Positions 7,519-14,554 of a stretch of DNA of 14,554 nucleotides are shown here, in pieces. The stretch spans positions 1 to 14,554 of the forward strand of contig QHYO01000680.1 in NCBI GenBank assembly GCA_003224135.1, in the 5' to 3' direction. The notes beneath the pieces are model-generated. The model searched no databases and had not been told where the DNA came from. It worked only from the letters and a program-made list of their open reading frames with translations. The first letter of the stretch is position 1; the number at the start of each line of letters is the position of its first letter. The position numbers and the translations under genes are program-made. The DNA is from Acidobacteriota bacterium (GTDB taxonomy: Bacteria; Acidobacteriota; Terriglobia; Acidiferrales; UBA7541).

Positions 7519-7543
7519 TATAGAATGCGGGCGCTTGTGGAGG
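7519..7543 (+). promoter_or_regulatory. -10-like box and ribosome-binding site of the M28 peptidase gene
   Basis: TATAGAAT (7519-7526) resembles a -10 element, but no convincing -35 lies 16-18 nt upstream (only TTTGCG at 7499-7504). GGAGG (7539-7543) lies 5 nt before GTG 7549 and decides the start of the peptidase. If the -10 is real, transcription would start near 7533 with a short leader. The divergent spacer between this gene and the ATPase is 157 nt. The ribosome-binding site is convincing; the promoter is weak. Confidence 0.4.
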
Positions 7544-7548
7544 CTCCC

Positions 7549-9759
7549 GTGAAACGATTCTGCTGGATGGCAATCGCAGGTTCGCTGATGGTCAGCCCTG
7601 GCGCGCGGGCGCAGAAGCCGCCGTTATTGCCAGAGAAAGACGTGGCCGCGCTCGCGAACGAACTCAGCGGCGAGACCGCGAAGCGAAACCTTGAAGGCAT
7701 CGCACGGTTTCACCGGCAGCGCGGCTCAGAAGGATTTCATGCGGCGGCGGAGTTGGTGGCGGACCGTTTGCGCGCGTACGGATTGAGCGATGTGGCGATT
7801 CTGCAGTTCCCCGCGGACGGAAAAATTTTCTACGGCACGCAGCGCTCACGGCCTGCGTGGAATGCTGAGAAGGGAGAGTTGACTGAAATCAATATCATGC
7901 CGCCGGTTTGCAACAACGGAACGGTCGAGAACAAGAGCTTAAACCCCAAGAATACACTCAATAGTACGATTTGCATTGACTTAGGCGAACGAAAGATCGC
8001 GAGCTATGAAGCCGAACCCGTGGTGCTGGCAGAAGACAGCGAAAGCGCGGACTTAACCGCAGAACTAATCGATGTCGCCGAAGGAACCAAGGAGAGTGAT
8101 TACGCTGGGAAAGATGTAAAGGGAAAGCTCGTCCTGGTAAGTGCTCAGCCTGGCGCAGTGCAGGAGCTGGCTGTCGGAAAATTCGGCGCTGCTGGAATTG
8201 TCAGCTACGCGCAAAACCAGAGAACGGCGTGGAGTGGCGACGATCAAAATCTGATCCGCTGGGGACACCTCGAAACATTTTCGCCGAATAAGACGCTCGC
8301 ATTCATGGTTTCCCTCAAAACGGCTCGCGCCATGAAAGATCAGTTTGCGAAAAATCAACCGATCAGTCTGAACGCGGTGGTGAAGGCGGGTCAGCATCCC
8401 GGGAACTATGAAGTGGTGACCGCGACGATTCCAGGCGCTGATGCGAAACTGAAAGACGAAGAGATCGGATTTTCATGTCACCTGGATCACCAGCGGCCAG
8501 GAGCGAACGACAACGCCAGCGGCTGCGCAACGATCCTGGAAGTGGCGCGGACACTGCAGGAGCTGGTTAACGAAAAGAAACTGGAGCGACCGGCGCGGAC
8601 GATCCGATTTATATTTCCGCCTGAAATCGAAGGAACGCTGGCGCTCTTGAATGCGAAACCGTCGCATGTTGCTTTTAAGTGTGAAGCCGACCCCCAAAAG
8701 GTTGAACAGACGTGCGCTTCGTCCGATCCGCCGTTTGACGCAGGCGCATCGCTCGCGAAGCGGATCAAGGCGGTGGTGCACATGGACATGGTGGGAGGCG
8801 GGCCAGAGACAAAGGCGGTGTTTCACGTCACGCGCGGGCCGATGAGTTTGCCGAGTTTTGTGCATGATGTGGCATGGTCGTTTGCGGAATGGGTGAACGA
8901 GGAGTCGTACAAATTCGCCGCGACGGGCAAAGCGGACTTTCCGATGATTGCGCCTGAGGGCGGCAAGGAACCGCTTCGCGCGGAGTATTCGGCATACACG
9001 ATGGGCAGCGATCACGATGTGTATCAGGATTCGTCTTTTGGGATCCCTGCGATTTATTTGAACGATTGGCCCGACCGGTACATCCATACCAATTTTGATT
9101 CCGCGGCAAATATCGATCCCACCAAGCTGAAACGTGCGGCGTTTATCGGCGCCGCCAGCGGGTATTTTTTGGCGGGGATGGGCGACGGTAGCTTGCATGC
9201 GATCTACCATCTGTTGCGAATGAGAACCTTTCGAACGGCGGACGAAATTCACCATAAGCGCGAGCAGATCAGTGACGCTTGCGAGGGCGGAGAGGTCGAA
9301 CGATTTGAGATGGAACAGGTGCGGCCGATGGTGGAATCAGTGAAGCGTCTAGCTCCCGACACCAAAGAGATGCGCTGGCTCACCATCGGCAAGGTCGCAG
9401 CGACTTTAGACAATAATTCGGAAGGCAGATGTCTCAAGACGATGGTAATTGTAGGAGGAAATCCCATCTTCAAGCGAAAGTTGGAGCCGAAAGGGCCGCT
9501 GGTCGCGTTTGGATATGACTATTTCGAAGACAAGGCGAAAGCAGCAGGAATTGCGACGCCAAGACTGATGAGCTACGAAGGCTTGTGGGGCAGCGGCGAA
9601 GAGTACGCCTATGAAGTGTTGAATTTCGCCGATGGCAAGCGCAACACGCAGCAAATCCGCGATGCAGTTTCCGCCGAGTACGGCCCAGTGCCTTTGGAAG
9701 TGGTCGTCGAATACCCGAAAGCGCTAGAGAAGATTGACATCGTCGAGGAGGTGAAGTAG
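7549..9759 (+). CDS. Secreted M28-family metallopeptidase with PA-like insert and extra C-terminal module
   Basis: A 736-residue exported peptidase from GTG 7549, chosen for GGAGG at 7539-7543 and because the protein then begins with a signal peptide (VKRFCWMAIAGSLMVSPGARAQ, cut after about residue 21). An in-frame ATG at 7525 adds eight residues. Residues about 150-280 form a PA-like domain (GKDVKGKLVLVS, GAAGIVSY), usual as an insert in such enzymes. The M28 zinc-binding core follows: H311 and D313 in SCHLDHQ, D321 in GANDNASG, D413 in VVHMDMVGG and H489 in GSDHDV. Where most M28 enzymes have adjacent Glu-Glu, this protein has PPEIEGT (E359, E361). A 25-residue segment with two Cys (C378, C389) precedes HMDMVGG. 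After the catalytic domain, about 550-736 is helical; the last 50 residues (LNFADGKRNTQQIRDAVSAEYG) resemble a winged-helix/PqqD-like fold. It probably trims peptides outside the cytoplasm. Confidence 0.85.
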   Translation: MKRFCWMAIAGSLMVSPGARAQKPPLLPEKDVAALANELSGETAKRNLEGIARFHRQRGSEGFHAAAELVADRLRAYGLSDVAILQFPADGKIFYGTQRSRPAWNAEKGELTEINIMPPVCNNGTVENKSLNPKNTLNSTICIDLGERKIASYEAEPVVLAEDSESADLTAELIDVAEGTKESDYAGKDVKGKLVLVSAQPGAVQELAVGKFGAAGIVSYAQNQRTAWSGDDQNLIRWGHLETFSPNKTLAFMVSLKTARAMKDQFAKNQPISLNAVVKAGQHPGNYEVVTATIPGADAKLKDEEIGFSCHLDHQRPGANDNASGCATILEVARTLQELVNEKKLERPARTIRFIFPPEIEGTLALLNAKPSHVAFKCEADPQKVEQTCASSDPPFDAGASLAKRIKAVVHMDMVGGGPETKAVFHVTRGPMSLPSFVHDVAWSFAEWVNEESYKFAATGKADFPMIAPEGGKEPLRAEYSAYTMGSDHDVYQDSSFGIPAIYLNDWPDRYIHTNFDSAANIDPTKLKRAAFIGAASGYFLAGMGDGSLHAIYHLLRMRTFRTADEIHHKREQISDACEGGEVERFEMEQVRPMVESVKRLAPDTKEMRWLTIGKVAATLDNNSEGRCLKTMVIVGGNPIFKRKLEPKGPLVAFGYDYFEDKAKAAGIATPRLMSYEGLWGSGEEYAYEVLNFADGKRNTQQIRDAVSAEYGPVPLEVVVEYPKALEKIDIVEEVK

Positions 9760-9781
9760 GTGAAGAACGAATGAAAGAGAG

Positions 9782-9802
9782 ATTCCTCGCTTCGCGAGGA
9801 AT
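9782..9802. repeat. Perfect 9-bp hairpin, REP-like intergenic palindrome
   Basis: ATTCCTCGC (9782-9790), loop TTC, then GCGAGGAAT (9794-9802): a perfect inverted repeat 22 nt after the peptidase stop. No T-run follows, so it is not a standard intrinsic terminator, though it could slow polymerase or protect the 3' end of the message. Its wording (GATTCCTCGCTTCGC, ending GGAAT) recalls short palindromes I have seen dispersed between genes in several bacterial phyla; this is from memory and only one copy is in the window. Confidence 0.65.
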
Positions 9803-9867
9803 GGCGGTGCAGGGTCAGCGTCGCATTAGCTCAAAAATAATTTCGTCTTTTACGGGCGCTTCTTCGG

Positions 9868-9873
9868 TACACT
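9868..9873 (+). promoter_or_regulatory. Candidate -10 box giving a near-leaderless transcript
   Basis: TACACT (9868-9873) matches four of six -10 bases and sits 9 nt before ATG 9883. No Shine-Dalgarno-like sequence precedes that ATG. A transcript starting 6-9 nt after the box would be leaderless or nearly so. The -35 region (GTCTTT, 9845-9850, 17-nt spacer) is poor. Confidence 0.25.
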
Positions 9874-9882
9874 CTGCCTATC

Positions 9883-10749
9883 ATGTCCACACTATCGCGC
9901 CGTAATGTGCTTAAAACCGCTCTCACAGGAGCGACCATGGCCTCTCTTCCTTCTGTCTCCTGGTCCAGCGAAGACGCTCCCATCAAACGCAAGGGCAACA
10001 TTCGCCAGTCTGTTTCCCGCTGGTGCTATCAGAAAATTCCTCTCGATCAGCTTTGTGAGTACTCCGCCAAGATCGGATTGAAGGCCGTCGATTTATTGAA
10101 GGAGGATGAGTGGGAAGTTCCGAGACGTTACGGGCTGATCTGCAGCATGGGCTACGGTGGGGGCGGCGAAATCGCGAGCGCCATGAACCGCGTGGAAAAC
10201 CACGCCAAAATTGAGGAAGCGTTTCGCAAAACCATTCCGCTGGCCGCCAAGGCGGGCGTGCCCAACGTCATCACGTTTTCCGGTAACCGCGAAGGAATGT
10301 CCGATGAAGAGGGCGCCAAGAACACCATCATCGGCCTCAACCGTGTGAAGAAAATTGCCGAGGACAACGGCGTCAACATCTGCATCGAGCTGCTTAACAG
10401 CAAAGTCGACCACCACGACTACATGTGCGATCACTCGGCTTGGGGCTTAAAGGTCGTACAGGCGGTCAACTCGCCGCGCGTGAAGTTGCTCTACGACATC
10501 TATCACATGCAAATCATGGAAGGTGACCTCGTAGCCACCATCCAGAAAAATATCGAATGGATGGGCCACTTCCACACCGGCGGAGTTCCCGGCCGGCACG
10601 AACTCGACGGCACGCAGGAAGTCCAATGGGACGGCGTGATGCGCGGAATCGCCGCAACGAACTTCAAAGGATACGTAGCACACGAGTTCGTTCCCACGCG
10701 CGACCCACTCACGTCGCTGCGCCAAGCCGCCGACCTCTGCGACGTCTAA
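9883..10749 (+). CDS. Tat-signal TIM-barrel sugar isomerase, hydroxypyruvate isomerase-like
   Basis: A 288-residue protein of the xylose-isomerase-like TIM-barrel superfamily (AP endonuclease 2 fold), closest in wording to hydroxypyruvate isomerases, which convert hydroxypyruvate and tartronate semialdehyde. The N-terminus MSTLSRRNVLKTALTGA has a twin-arginine SRRxxLK motif and a moderately hydrophobic stretch, so the folded protein is probably exported by Tat. Likely metal and catalytic residues are E169 in ICIELLNSK, D205 and H208 in LYDIYHMQ, H229/H231 in GHFHTGG and E268 in VAHEFVP. The set is complete for the family. Many environmental genomes carry such Tat-tagged isomerases, and their substrates are mostly unknown, so the hydroxypyruvate reaction is only a family label. 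ATG 9883 is chosen because it opens the Tat signal; there is no ribosome-binding site. A 123-nt spacer with a hairpin separates it from the peptidase. Confidence 0.85.
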   Translation: MSTLSRRNVLKTALTGATMASLPSVSWSSEDAPIKRKGNIRQSVSRWCYQKIPLDQLCEYSAKIGLKAVDLLKEDEWEVPRRYGLICSMGYGGGGEIASAMNRVENHAKIEEAFRKTIPLAAKAGVPNVITFSGNREGMSDEEGAKNTIIGLNRVKKIAEDNGVNICIELLNSKVDHHDYMCDHSAWGLKVVQAVNSPRVKLLYDIYHMQIMEGDLVATIQKNIEWMGHFHTGGVPGRHELDGTQEVQWDGVMRGIAATNFKGYVAHEFVPTRDPLTSLRQAADLCDV

Positions 10750-10796
10750 ACCCGCGGTACGTCAGCGAGCGATTCCCACAGCGTGGTCGTCGCCCC

Positions 10797-10804
10797 AGGA
10801 GAGG
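10797..10804 (+). promoter_or_regulatory. Strong ribosome-binding site of the MFS-PlsC-ligase gene
   Basis: AGGAGAGG lies 6 nt before ATG 10811 and fixes that start. The spacer from the preceding stop is only 61 nt and has no clear promoter, so co-transcription with the isomerase gene is possible. Confidence 0.7.
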
Positions 10805-10810
10805 CCGCCG

Positions 10811-13800
10811 ATGGCAGAAAACGTGCCCGCAACATCACAGAGTTGGCGGCGCGGTTTTTGGAGCCTGATTGCAACGCAGTTTCAGGGCGCGTTTAATGAT
10901 TACGGGCTGCGAAATCTCGTTATTTTTCTGATTTTGGCGCACGCCTTTGCACAAAACTCCGCTGGCGACCCGGGCGTGCGCGATCAACTTGTTTTTTACG
11001 TGCAGGCGCTGTTCGCGGTCCCTTTCATTCTTTTTTCGATGACCGGCGGCTACTTTGCCGACCGCTACAGCAAGCGCAGCGTCACAATTGGCCTAAAGTT
11101 TTTTGAATTGGCCGTGATGCTCGTGGCGGCGGCGGGATTGGCGACGATGAATTTGTACCTCGTGCTCGCCGCCATTTTCCTGGCGAGCACTCAGGCCGCG
11201 CTTTTCGGGCCGTCAAAATACGGATCACTTCCGGAAATTCTTCCACCTGAAAAGCTATCCTGGGGTAACGGCGTAATCGAGTTGGGCACGTTTCTGGCGT
11301 TGATTGGCGGAAGCGTTGCCGGCGCGTACCTCGTGAAGATCTATGCGGGCCGCATGGGTCACGCGGGTCTGCTGCTCCTGGCCTTCACCGTCGTGGGACT
11401 CGTGTGCAGCTTTGGAATTTCACGTGTGCCGCCCGCCGATGCTTCCCGGAAATTCCGCTTCAATCTTTTAGGCGATGTATGGGCGCAGACGAAGATTATT
11501 CGCGGCGATCGCGTGCTTTGGTTGGCGGTCGCTGGAAACACGTATTTTTGGTTCCTGGGCGCACTGCTGCAAGTCAACATCATTTTGTACGGCGGCGACG
11601 TTCTAAAGGTTGACGAAACGCACGCGGCCTATTTACAAGCGGCGATCGCGATTGGCATCGGCGTTGGAAGTCTTGCCGCGGGTTACCTCTCCGGCGGAAA
11701 AATCGAATATGGATTGATCCCTCTGGGCGCAATGGGGATGACCTTTTTTGGCGCGCTGCTGGCGATCCACGGGCTCTCCTTTACCACCGTGCTGGTGTTT
11801 CTTTCGCTTCTCGGATTTTCGGCGGGATTTTTTATCGTGCCCATCAATGCGCTGATCCAGCACCGCCCGGACGAGCAGCACAAAGGCGCGGTGATCGCGG
11901 CTGCGAATCTTTTTTCGTTCATCGGAGTCGGCGTCGAGGCGGGCGTGTACTACGTGTTGACACATTTGCTGCATCAGGGATCCGCCGCCGTATTTTTCTG
12001 GGCATCGGCGGGAACTTTGGCCGCGACGATTTATGTAGTTTGGCTGCTGCCGGATTCGTTGCTGCGGCTGGTGTTGTGGTTCGCGACGCACACCCTGTAT
12101 CGGATGGACATCAGCGGGGCAGAGAATGTACCTGCACGGGGTGGCGCTTTGCTGGTGCCGAATCACGCATCGATGGCGGACGCCGCGCTGGTGATCGCTT
12201 CAACGGACCGCCCGGTGCGCTTCCTGATGTTCAAGGGTTCGTACGAGCATCCCATCGTGAAACCGTTCGCGAAAATTCTTGGCGTAATTCCAATTTCCGC
12301 ACAGCAGCGGCCGCGGGAAATGATCCATTCGCTGCGAGAAGCAACGCGCGCATTGCAGGAGGGTGAACTGGTATGCATTTTCCCGGAGGGCCAGATGACG
12401 CGCATCGGTCAGATGATGCCGTTCCGCCGCGGTATGGAGCGAATTCTGAAAGGCCTGGATGTCCCCGTGATTCCCATGCACATCGACGGAATCTGGGGAT
12501 CGATCTTCAGTTTTTCCGGCGGGAAATTTTTCTGGAAGTGGCCGAGGAAAATTCCGTATCCGGTGCGCGTGACATTCGGCAAGCCACTGCCTGCGACGGT
12601 TACTTCGACCGAAGCGCGTCAAACGGTGCTCGAACTCGGCGCGGACGCCTTTGCGCGCCGCAAGGGGCAGATGAAAACGGTTCCGGAATCGTTCATTGAG
12701 ACCGCTCGGCGGCATCCCCTGCGTTTTGCGATGGCGGACATGCGCACGCCCAATTTGAAATTCTTTTCGGCGTTAGTGAAGACGATTTTTCTGGCGCGCC
12801 GGCTGCGCCAGGTCTGGAAAGACCAACAAACAGTTGGCGTGCTGTTGCCGCCTTCCATTGGCGGCGCCATGGTGAATCTCGCCGCAATGCTCGCCGGCAG
12901 AATTTCCGTGAATTTGAACTACACGGCGTCGAACGCAGTCGTCGAGTCGTGCGCACAGCAGAGCGGCTTGAAAACGACGATAACTTCGCGTGCATTCCTG
13001 GACAAAATAAAGGTGCAGCCGCCCGGAACGCCGATCTACCTGGAAGATTTGGCGGAGAAACCACGGGCCGGGGAAAAAATAGTTGCGTTTTGCGCGGCGC
13101 TATTTTTTTCGGCGGGCGTCATCGAGCGGGTCGTCGGAAACAAGGGGCGAACGAAACTCGACGACGTTGCGACGATTATTTTTTCCAGCGGATCAACCGG
13201 AGATCCAAAAGGCGTTCTGCTCTCGCATTACAACATCGCGTCCAATGTCGAACAATTGAACCAGGTTTTCATGCTGCACAGAGATGATCGCATTCTGGGG
13301 ATCCTCCCGTTCTTTCATTCCTTCGGATTCACTGGAACGCTGTGCCTGACAAGTGCCGCGGGCATTGGCGTCGTGTATCACCCCAGCCCGCTTGACTCGA
13401 GGACCATCGGAGCGCTGGTGAGCCAGTATCGCGTCACGATGCTGCTTGCGACGCCGACCTTTCTGCAGGCGTACACGCGGCGATGCGCTCCCGAAGACTT
13501 TGGAAGTTTGCGGTTCGTGATGGCCGGCGCAGAAAAATTGCCTGCGCGCGTTTCAGAAGCTTTTGAGGATCACTTTGGAATCCGTCCATTGGAAGGATAC
13601 GGCTGCACGGAATGTTCGCCGGTGGTGGCGGTGAATACCATGGATTTTCGCGCCGCGTCGTTCCGGCAAGTGGGAGCGAAGCGCGGAAGCATCGGGCATC
13701 CGCTGCCGGGAATCGTTTTGCGCACCGTCGATCCGGAAACACAAGCGGTGCAACCGTTGAATCAGCCCGGTCTGTTGCTGGTGCGAGGACCAAACGTAAT

Positions 13801-14239
13801 GCAGGGATATTTGAATCGTCCGGAAAAAACGGCGGAGGTTTTGCAAAACGGGTGGTACAACACCGGAGATATTGCCACGATTGACGAAGACGGGTTCGTG
13901 CGCATTACCGACCGGCTCAGCCGCTTCAGCAAAATCGGCGGCGAAATGGTGCCGCACATCAAGATCGAAGACAAGTTGCAGGAAATTGCGGCAGCGCCGG
14001 AGCAGATATTCGTGGTGACGGCCGTGCCGGATGAACGAAAAGGCGAGAGATTGATCGTGCTGCACACGCTGGAGGAGCAAGCGTTGCAAGAATGCCTCGC
14101 CAGATTTGCAGAGGCTGACCTTCCAGCGCTTTGGAAACCGCGTCCGGATCAATTTCGACGGATCGAGACCATACCGTACCTGGGAACGGGAAAATTGGAT
14201 TTGCGGCGCGTGAAGGAGCTTGGAAATGAGCTTGCCTGA
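10811..14239 (+). CDS. aas: Trifunctional fusion: LplT-like MFS flippase, PlsC acyltransferase and acyl-ACP/CoA ligase (Aas-like)
   Basis: A 1142-residue inner-membrane protein with three modules. Residues about 12-415 form a 12-helix MFS transporter resembling LplT, which flips lysophospholipid inward; GGYFADRYSKRS (79-90) is the MFS loop 2-3 motif. Residues about 430-620 are a PlsC-type acyltransferase with NHASMAD (H452, D457; the HX4D motif) and FPEGQMTR (524-531). Residues about 640-1142 are an AMP-forming acyl ligase: FSSGSTGDPKG (791-801), YGCTE (930-934), NTGD (1017-1020), DRLSRFSKIGGEMV (1034-1047) and the C-terminal Lys K1128 in GTGKLD. In E. coli, LplT and Aas are separate proteins that import lyso-PE and reacylate it with ACP-bound fatty acid. 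Here all steps sit on one chain, an arrangement known from other bacteria. All catalytic motifs are intact. It overlaps the next gene by 14 nt. Confidence 0.93.
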   Translation: MAENVPATSQSWRRGFWSLIATQFQGAFNDYGLRNLVIFLILAHAFAQNSAGDPGVRDQLVFYVQALFAVPFILFSMTGGYFADRYSKRSVTIGLKFFELAVMLVAAAGLATMNLYLVLAAIFLASTQAALFGPSKYGSLPEILPPEKLSWGNGVIELGTFLALIGGSVAGAYLVKIYAGRMGHAGLLLLAFTVVGLVCSFGISRVPPADASRKFRFNLLGDVWAQTKIIRGDRVLWLAVAGNTYFWFLGALLQVNIILYGGDVLKVDETHAAYLQAAIAIGIGVGSLAAGYLSGGKIEYGLIPLGAMGMTFFGALLAIHGLSFTTVLVFLSLLGFSAGFFIVPINALIQHRPDEQHKGAVIAAANLFSFIGVGVEAGVYYVLTHLLHQGSAAVFFWASAGTLAATIYVVWLLPDSLLRLVLWFATHTLYRMDISGAENVPARGGALLVPNHASMADAALVIASTDRPVRFLMFKGSYEHPIVKPFAKILGVIPISAQQRPREMIHSLREATRALQEGELVCIFPEGQMTRIGQMMPFRRGMERILKGLDVPVIPMHIDGIWGSIFSFSGGKFFWKWPRKIPYPVRVTFGKPLPATVTSTEARQTVLELGADAFARRKGQMKTVPESFIETARRHPLRFAMADMRTPNLKFFSALVKTIFLARRLRQVWKDQQTVGVLLPPSIGGAMVNLAAMLAGRISVNLNYTASNAVVESCAQQSGLKTTITSRAFLDKIKVQPPGTPIYLEDLAEKPRAGEKIVAFCAALFFSAGVIERVVGNKGRTKLDDVATIIFSSGSTGDPKGVLLSHYNIASNVEQLNQVFMLHRDDRILGILPFFHSFGFTGTLCLTSAAGIGVVYHPSPLDSRTIGALVSQYRVTMLLATPTFLQAYTRRCAPEDFGSLRFVMAGAEKLPARVSEAFEDHFGIRPLEGYGCTECSPVVAVNTMDFRAASFRQVGAKRGSIGHPLPGIVLRTVDPETQAVQPLNQPGLLLVRGPNVMQGYLNRPEKTAEVLQNGWYNTGDIATIDEDGFVRITDRLSRFSKIGGEMVPHIKIEDKLQEIAAAPEQIFVVTAVPDERKGERLIVLHTLEEQALQECLARFAEADLPALWKPRPDQFRRIETIPYLGTGKLDLRRVKELGNELA

Positions 14240-14554
14240 AGCGCTGCCGGTCGTTGTCGGAGCGAGCGCACCCCCCCGGGCGGAAGATAAGCGATTCCGT
14301 GTAAAGAAGGGGCTCGCACTGCGAGTTCTGATCACCGTGATCGCGTTGGCGGTCTGGTTTTGGACGCAATCGTTGCTGGGAGCGCGCAGTTCACCAACGG
14401 AGCCGATTGGAGACGGACTTCACAAACTGACTGCGGGCTTAAACGCATTTTTTCAGCGTGCGCCGCGCGGGGCGAATGGGCTGCTGATCTTCAGTTCTGC
14501 GCTGATCGATGCCATGGGGATCTTTCTTCTCGGCAGCTGGATCGTCGCGGGAAA
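14226..14554 (+). CDS. N-terminal part of a membrane protein, possibly PAP2-like lipid phosphatase/phosphotransferase (cut by window end)
   Basis: A frame opens at ATG 14226 and runs without a stop to the last base (109 codons). AAGGAG (14213-14218), 7 nt upstream and inside the preceding gene, supports the start; the 14-nt overlap indicates translational coupling. The product starts with a short Pro/Ala-rich cytoplasmic stretch, then KKGLALRVL and a membrane helix (about 32-50). Next comes an extracytoplasmic segment containing DGLHKLTAGLNAFF, and then LLIFSSALIDAMGIFLL, the start of a second helix. The pattern H-x-L-x-x-x-L-N followed by SSALID is reminiscent of bacterial PAP2/sphingomyelin-synthase-related membrane proteins that act on lipid headgroups, which would suit the lipid-remodelling neighbour. 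The catalytic His residues would lie beyond the window, so the family is a guess. Confidence 0.7.
   Translation, partial: MSLPEALPVVVGASAPPRAEDKRFRVKKGLALRVLITVIALAVWFWTQSLLGARSSPTEPIGDGLHKLTAGLNAFFQRAPRGANGLLIFSSALIDAMGIFLLGSWIVAG

Noticed and set aside
8473..9255. Minus-strand open frame of 260 codons opposite the M28 peptidase
   Set aside because: Arg/His-rich composition, no motif, and it opposes the zinc-ligand region of a clear peptidase.
9782..9802. Intrinsic terminator for the M28 gene
   Set aside because: The stem is good but is followed by GGCGGTGC rather than a T-run.
13553..14335. Minus-strand open frame of 260 codons opposite the ligase domain
   Set aside because: No domain or initiation signal; the plus strand carries intact adenylation motifs through the same bases.
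1..14554. tRNA, rRNA, CRISPR array, insertion sequence or prophage genes
   Set aside because: I looked on both strands and saw no cloverleaf-type sequence, spaced direct repeats, transposase motif or terminal inverted repeats.

Overview
The window is about 57% G+C by eye. It carries ordinary, densely packed bacterial chromosomal genes, with no phage, plasmid, transposon, rRNA, tRNA or CRISPR signal. The gene set fits a soil or peat Acidobacteriota-type bacterium: a circularly permuted ATP-grasp / alpha-E / transglutaminase cassette, a MacB-like exporter, a secreted M28 peptidase, a Tat-tagged hydroxypyruvate-isomerase-like protein and a giant MFS-PlsC-AMP-ligase fusion. That placement is inference from gene content and style; there is no marker gene here.

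Layout. Positions 1-123 hold the tail of an unidentified gene, followed by a DUF457/YdjM-type membrane protein (173-733). Positions 913-4520 (+) hold three genes: a circularly permuted ATP-grasp enzyme and an alpha-E protein (overlapping by 4 nt), then a transglutaminase-like protein after a 63-nt purine-rich leader. These families recur together in many bacteria and are predicted to make and cut an unknown peptide or amide-linked product. The transglutaminase reading frame looks shifted near its end: the neighbouring frame closes cleanly in a seven-glutamine tail at 4378, whereas the annotated frame runs on over the convergent esterase gene.

Positions 7391-4402 (-) form a tight operon: an ABC ATPase, an FtsX/MacB-type permease (4-nt overlap) and a secreted esterase (9-nt gap). 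Divergent from it, 7549-9759 (+) encodes a large secreted M28-type peptidase with an extra C-terminal module. A perfect 9-bp hairpin resembling a dispersed intergenic palindrome (9782-9802) separates it from a Tat-signal TIM-barrel protein (9883-10749).

Positions 10811-14239 (+) encode a 1142-residue fusion of a lysophospholipid-flippase-like MFS domain, a PlsC acyltransferase and an acyl-ACP/CoA ligase. It overlaps by 14 nt the start of a membrane protein cut by the window edge at 14554. Together these look like a membrane phospholipid repair or remodelling unit.

The items most worth a second look are the ATP-grasp/alpha-E/transglutaminase cassette with its frameshifted poly-Gln tail, the unusual M28 protein, the lipid fusion with its partner, and the well-placed ribosome-binding site that leads into the wrong frame ahead of the ABC ATPase.
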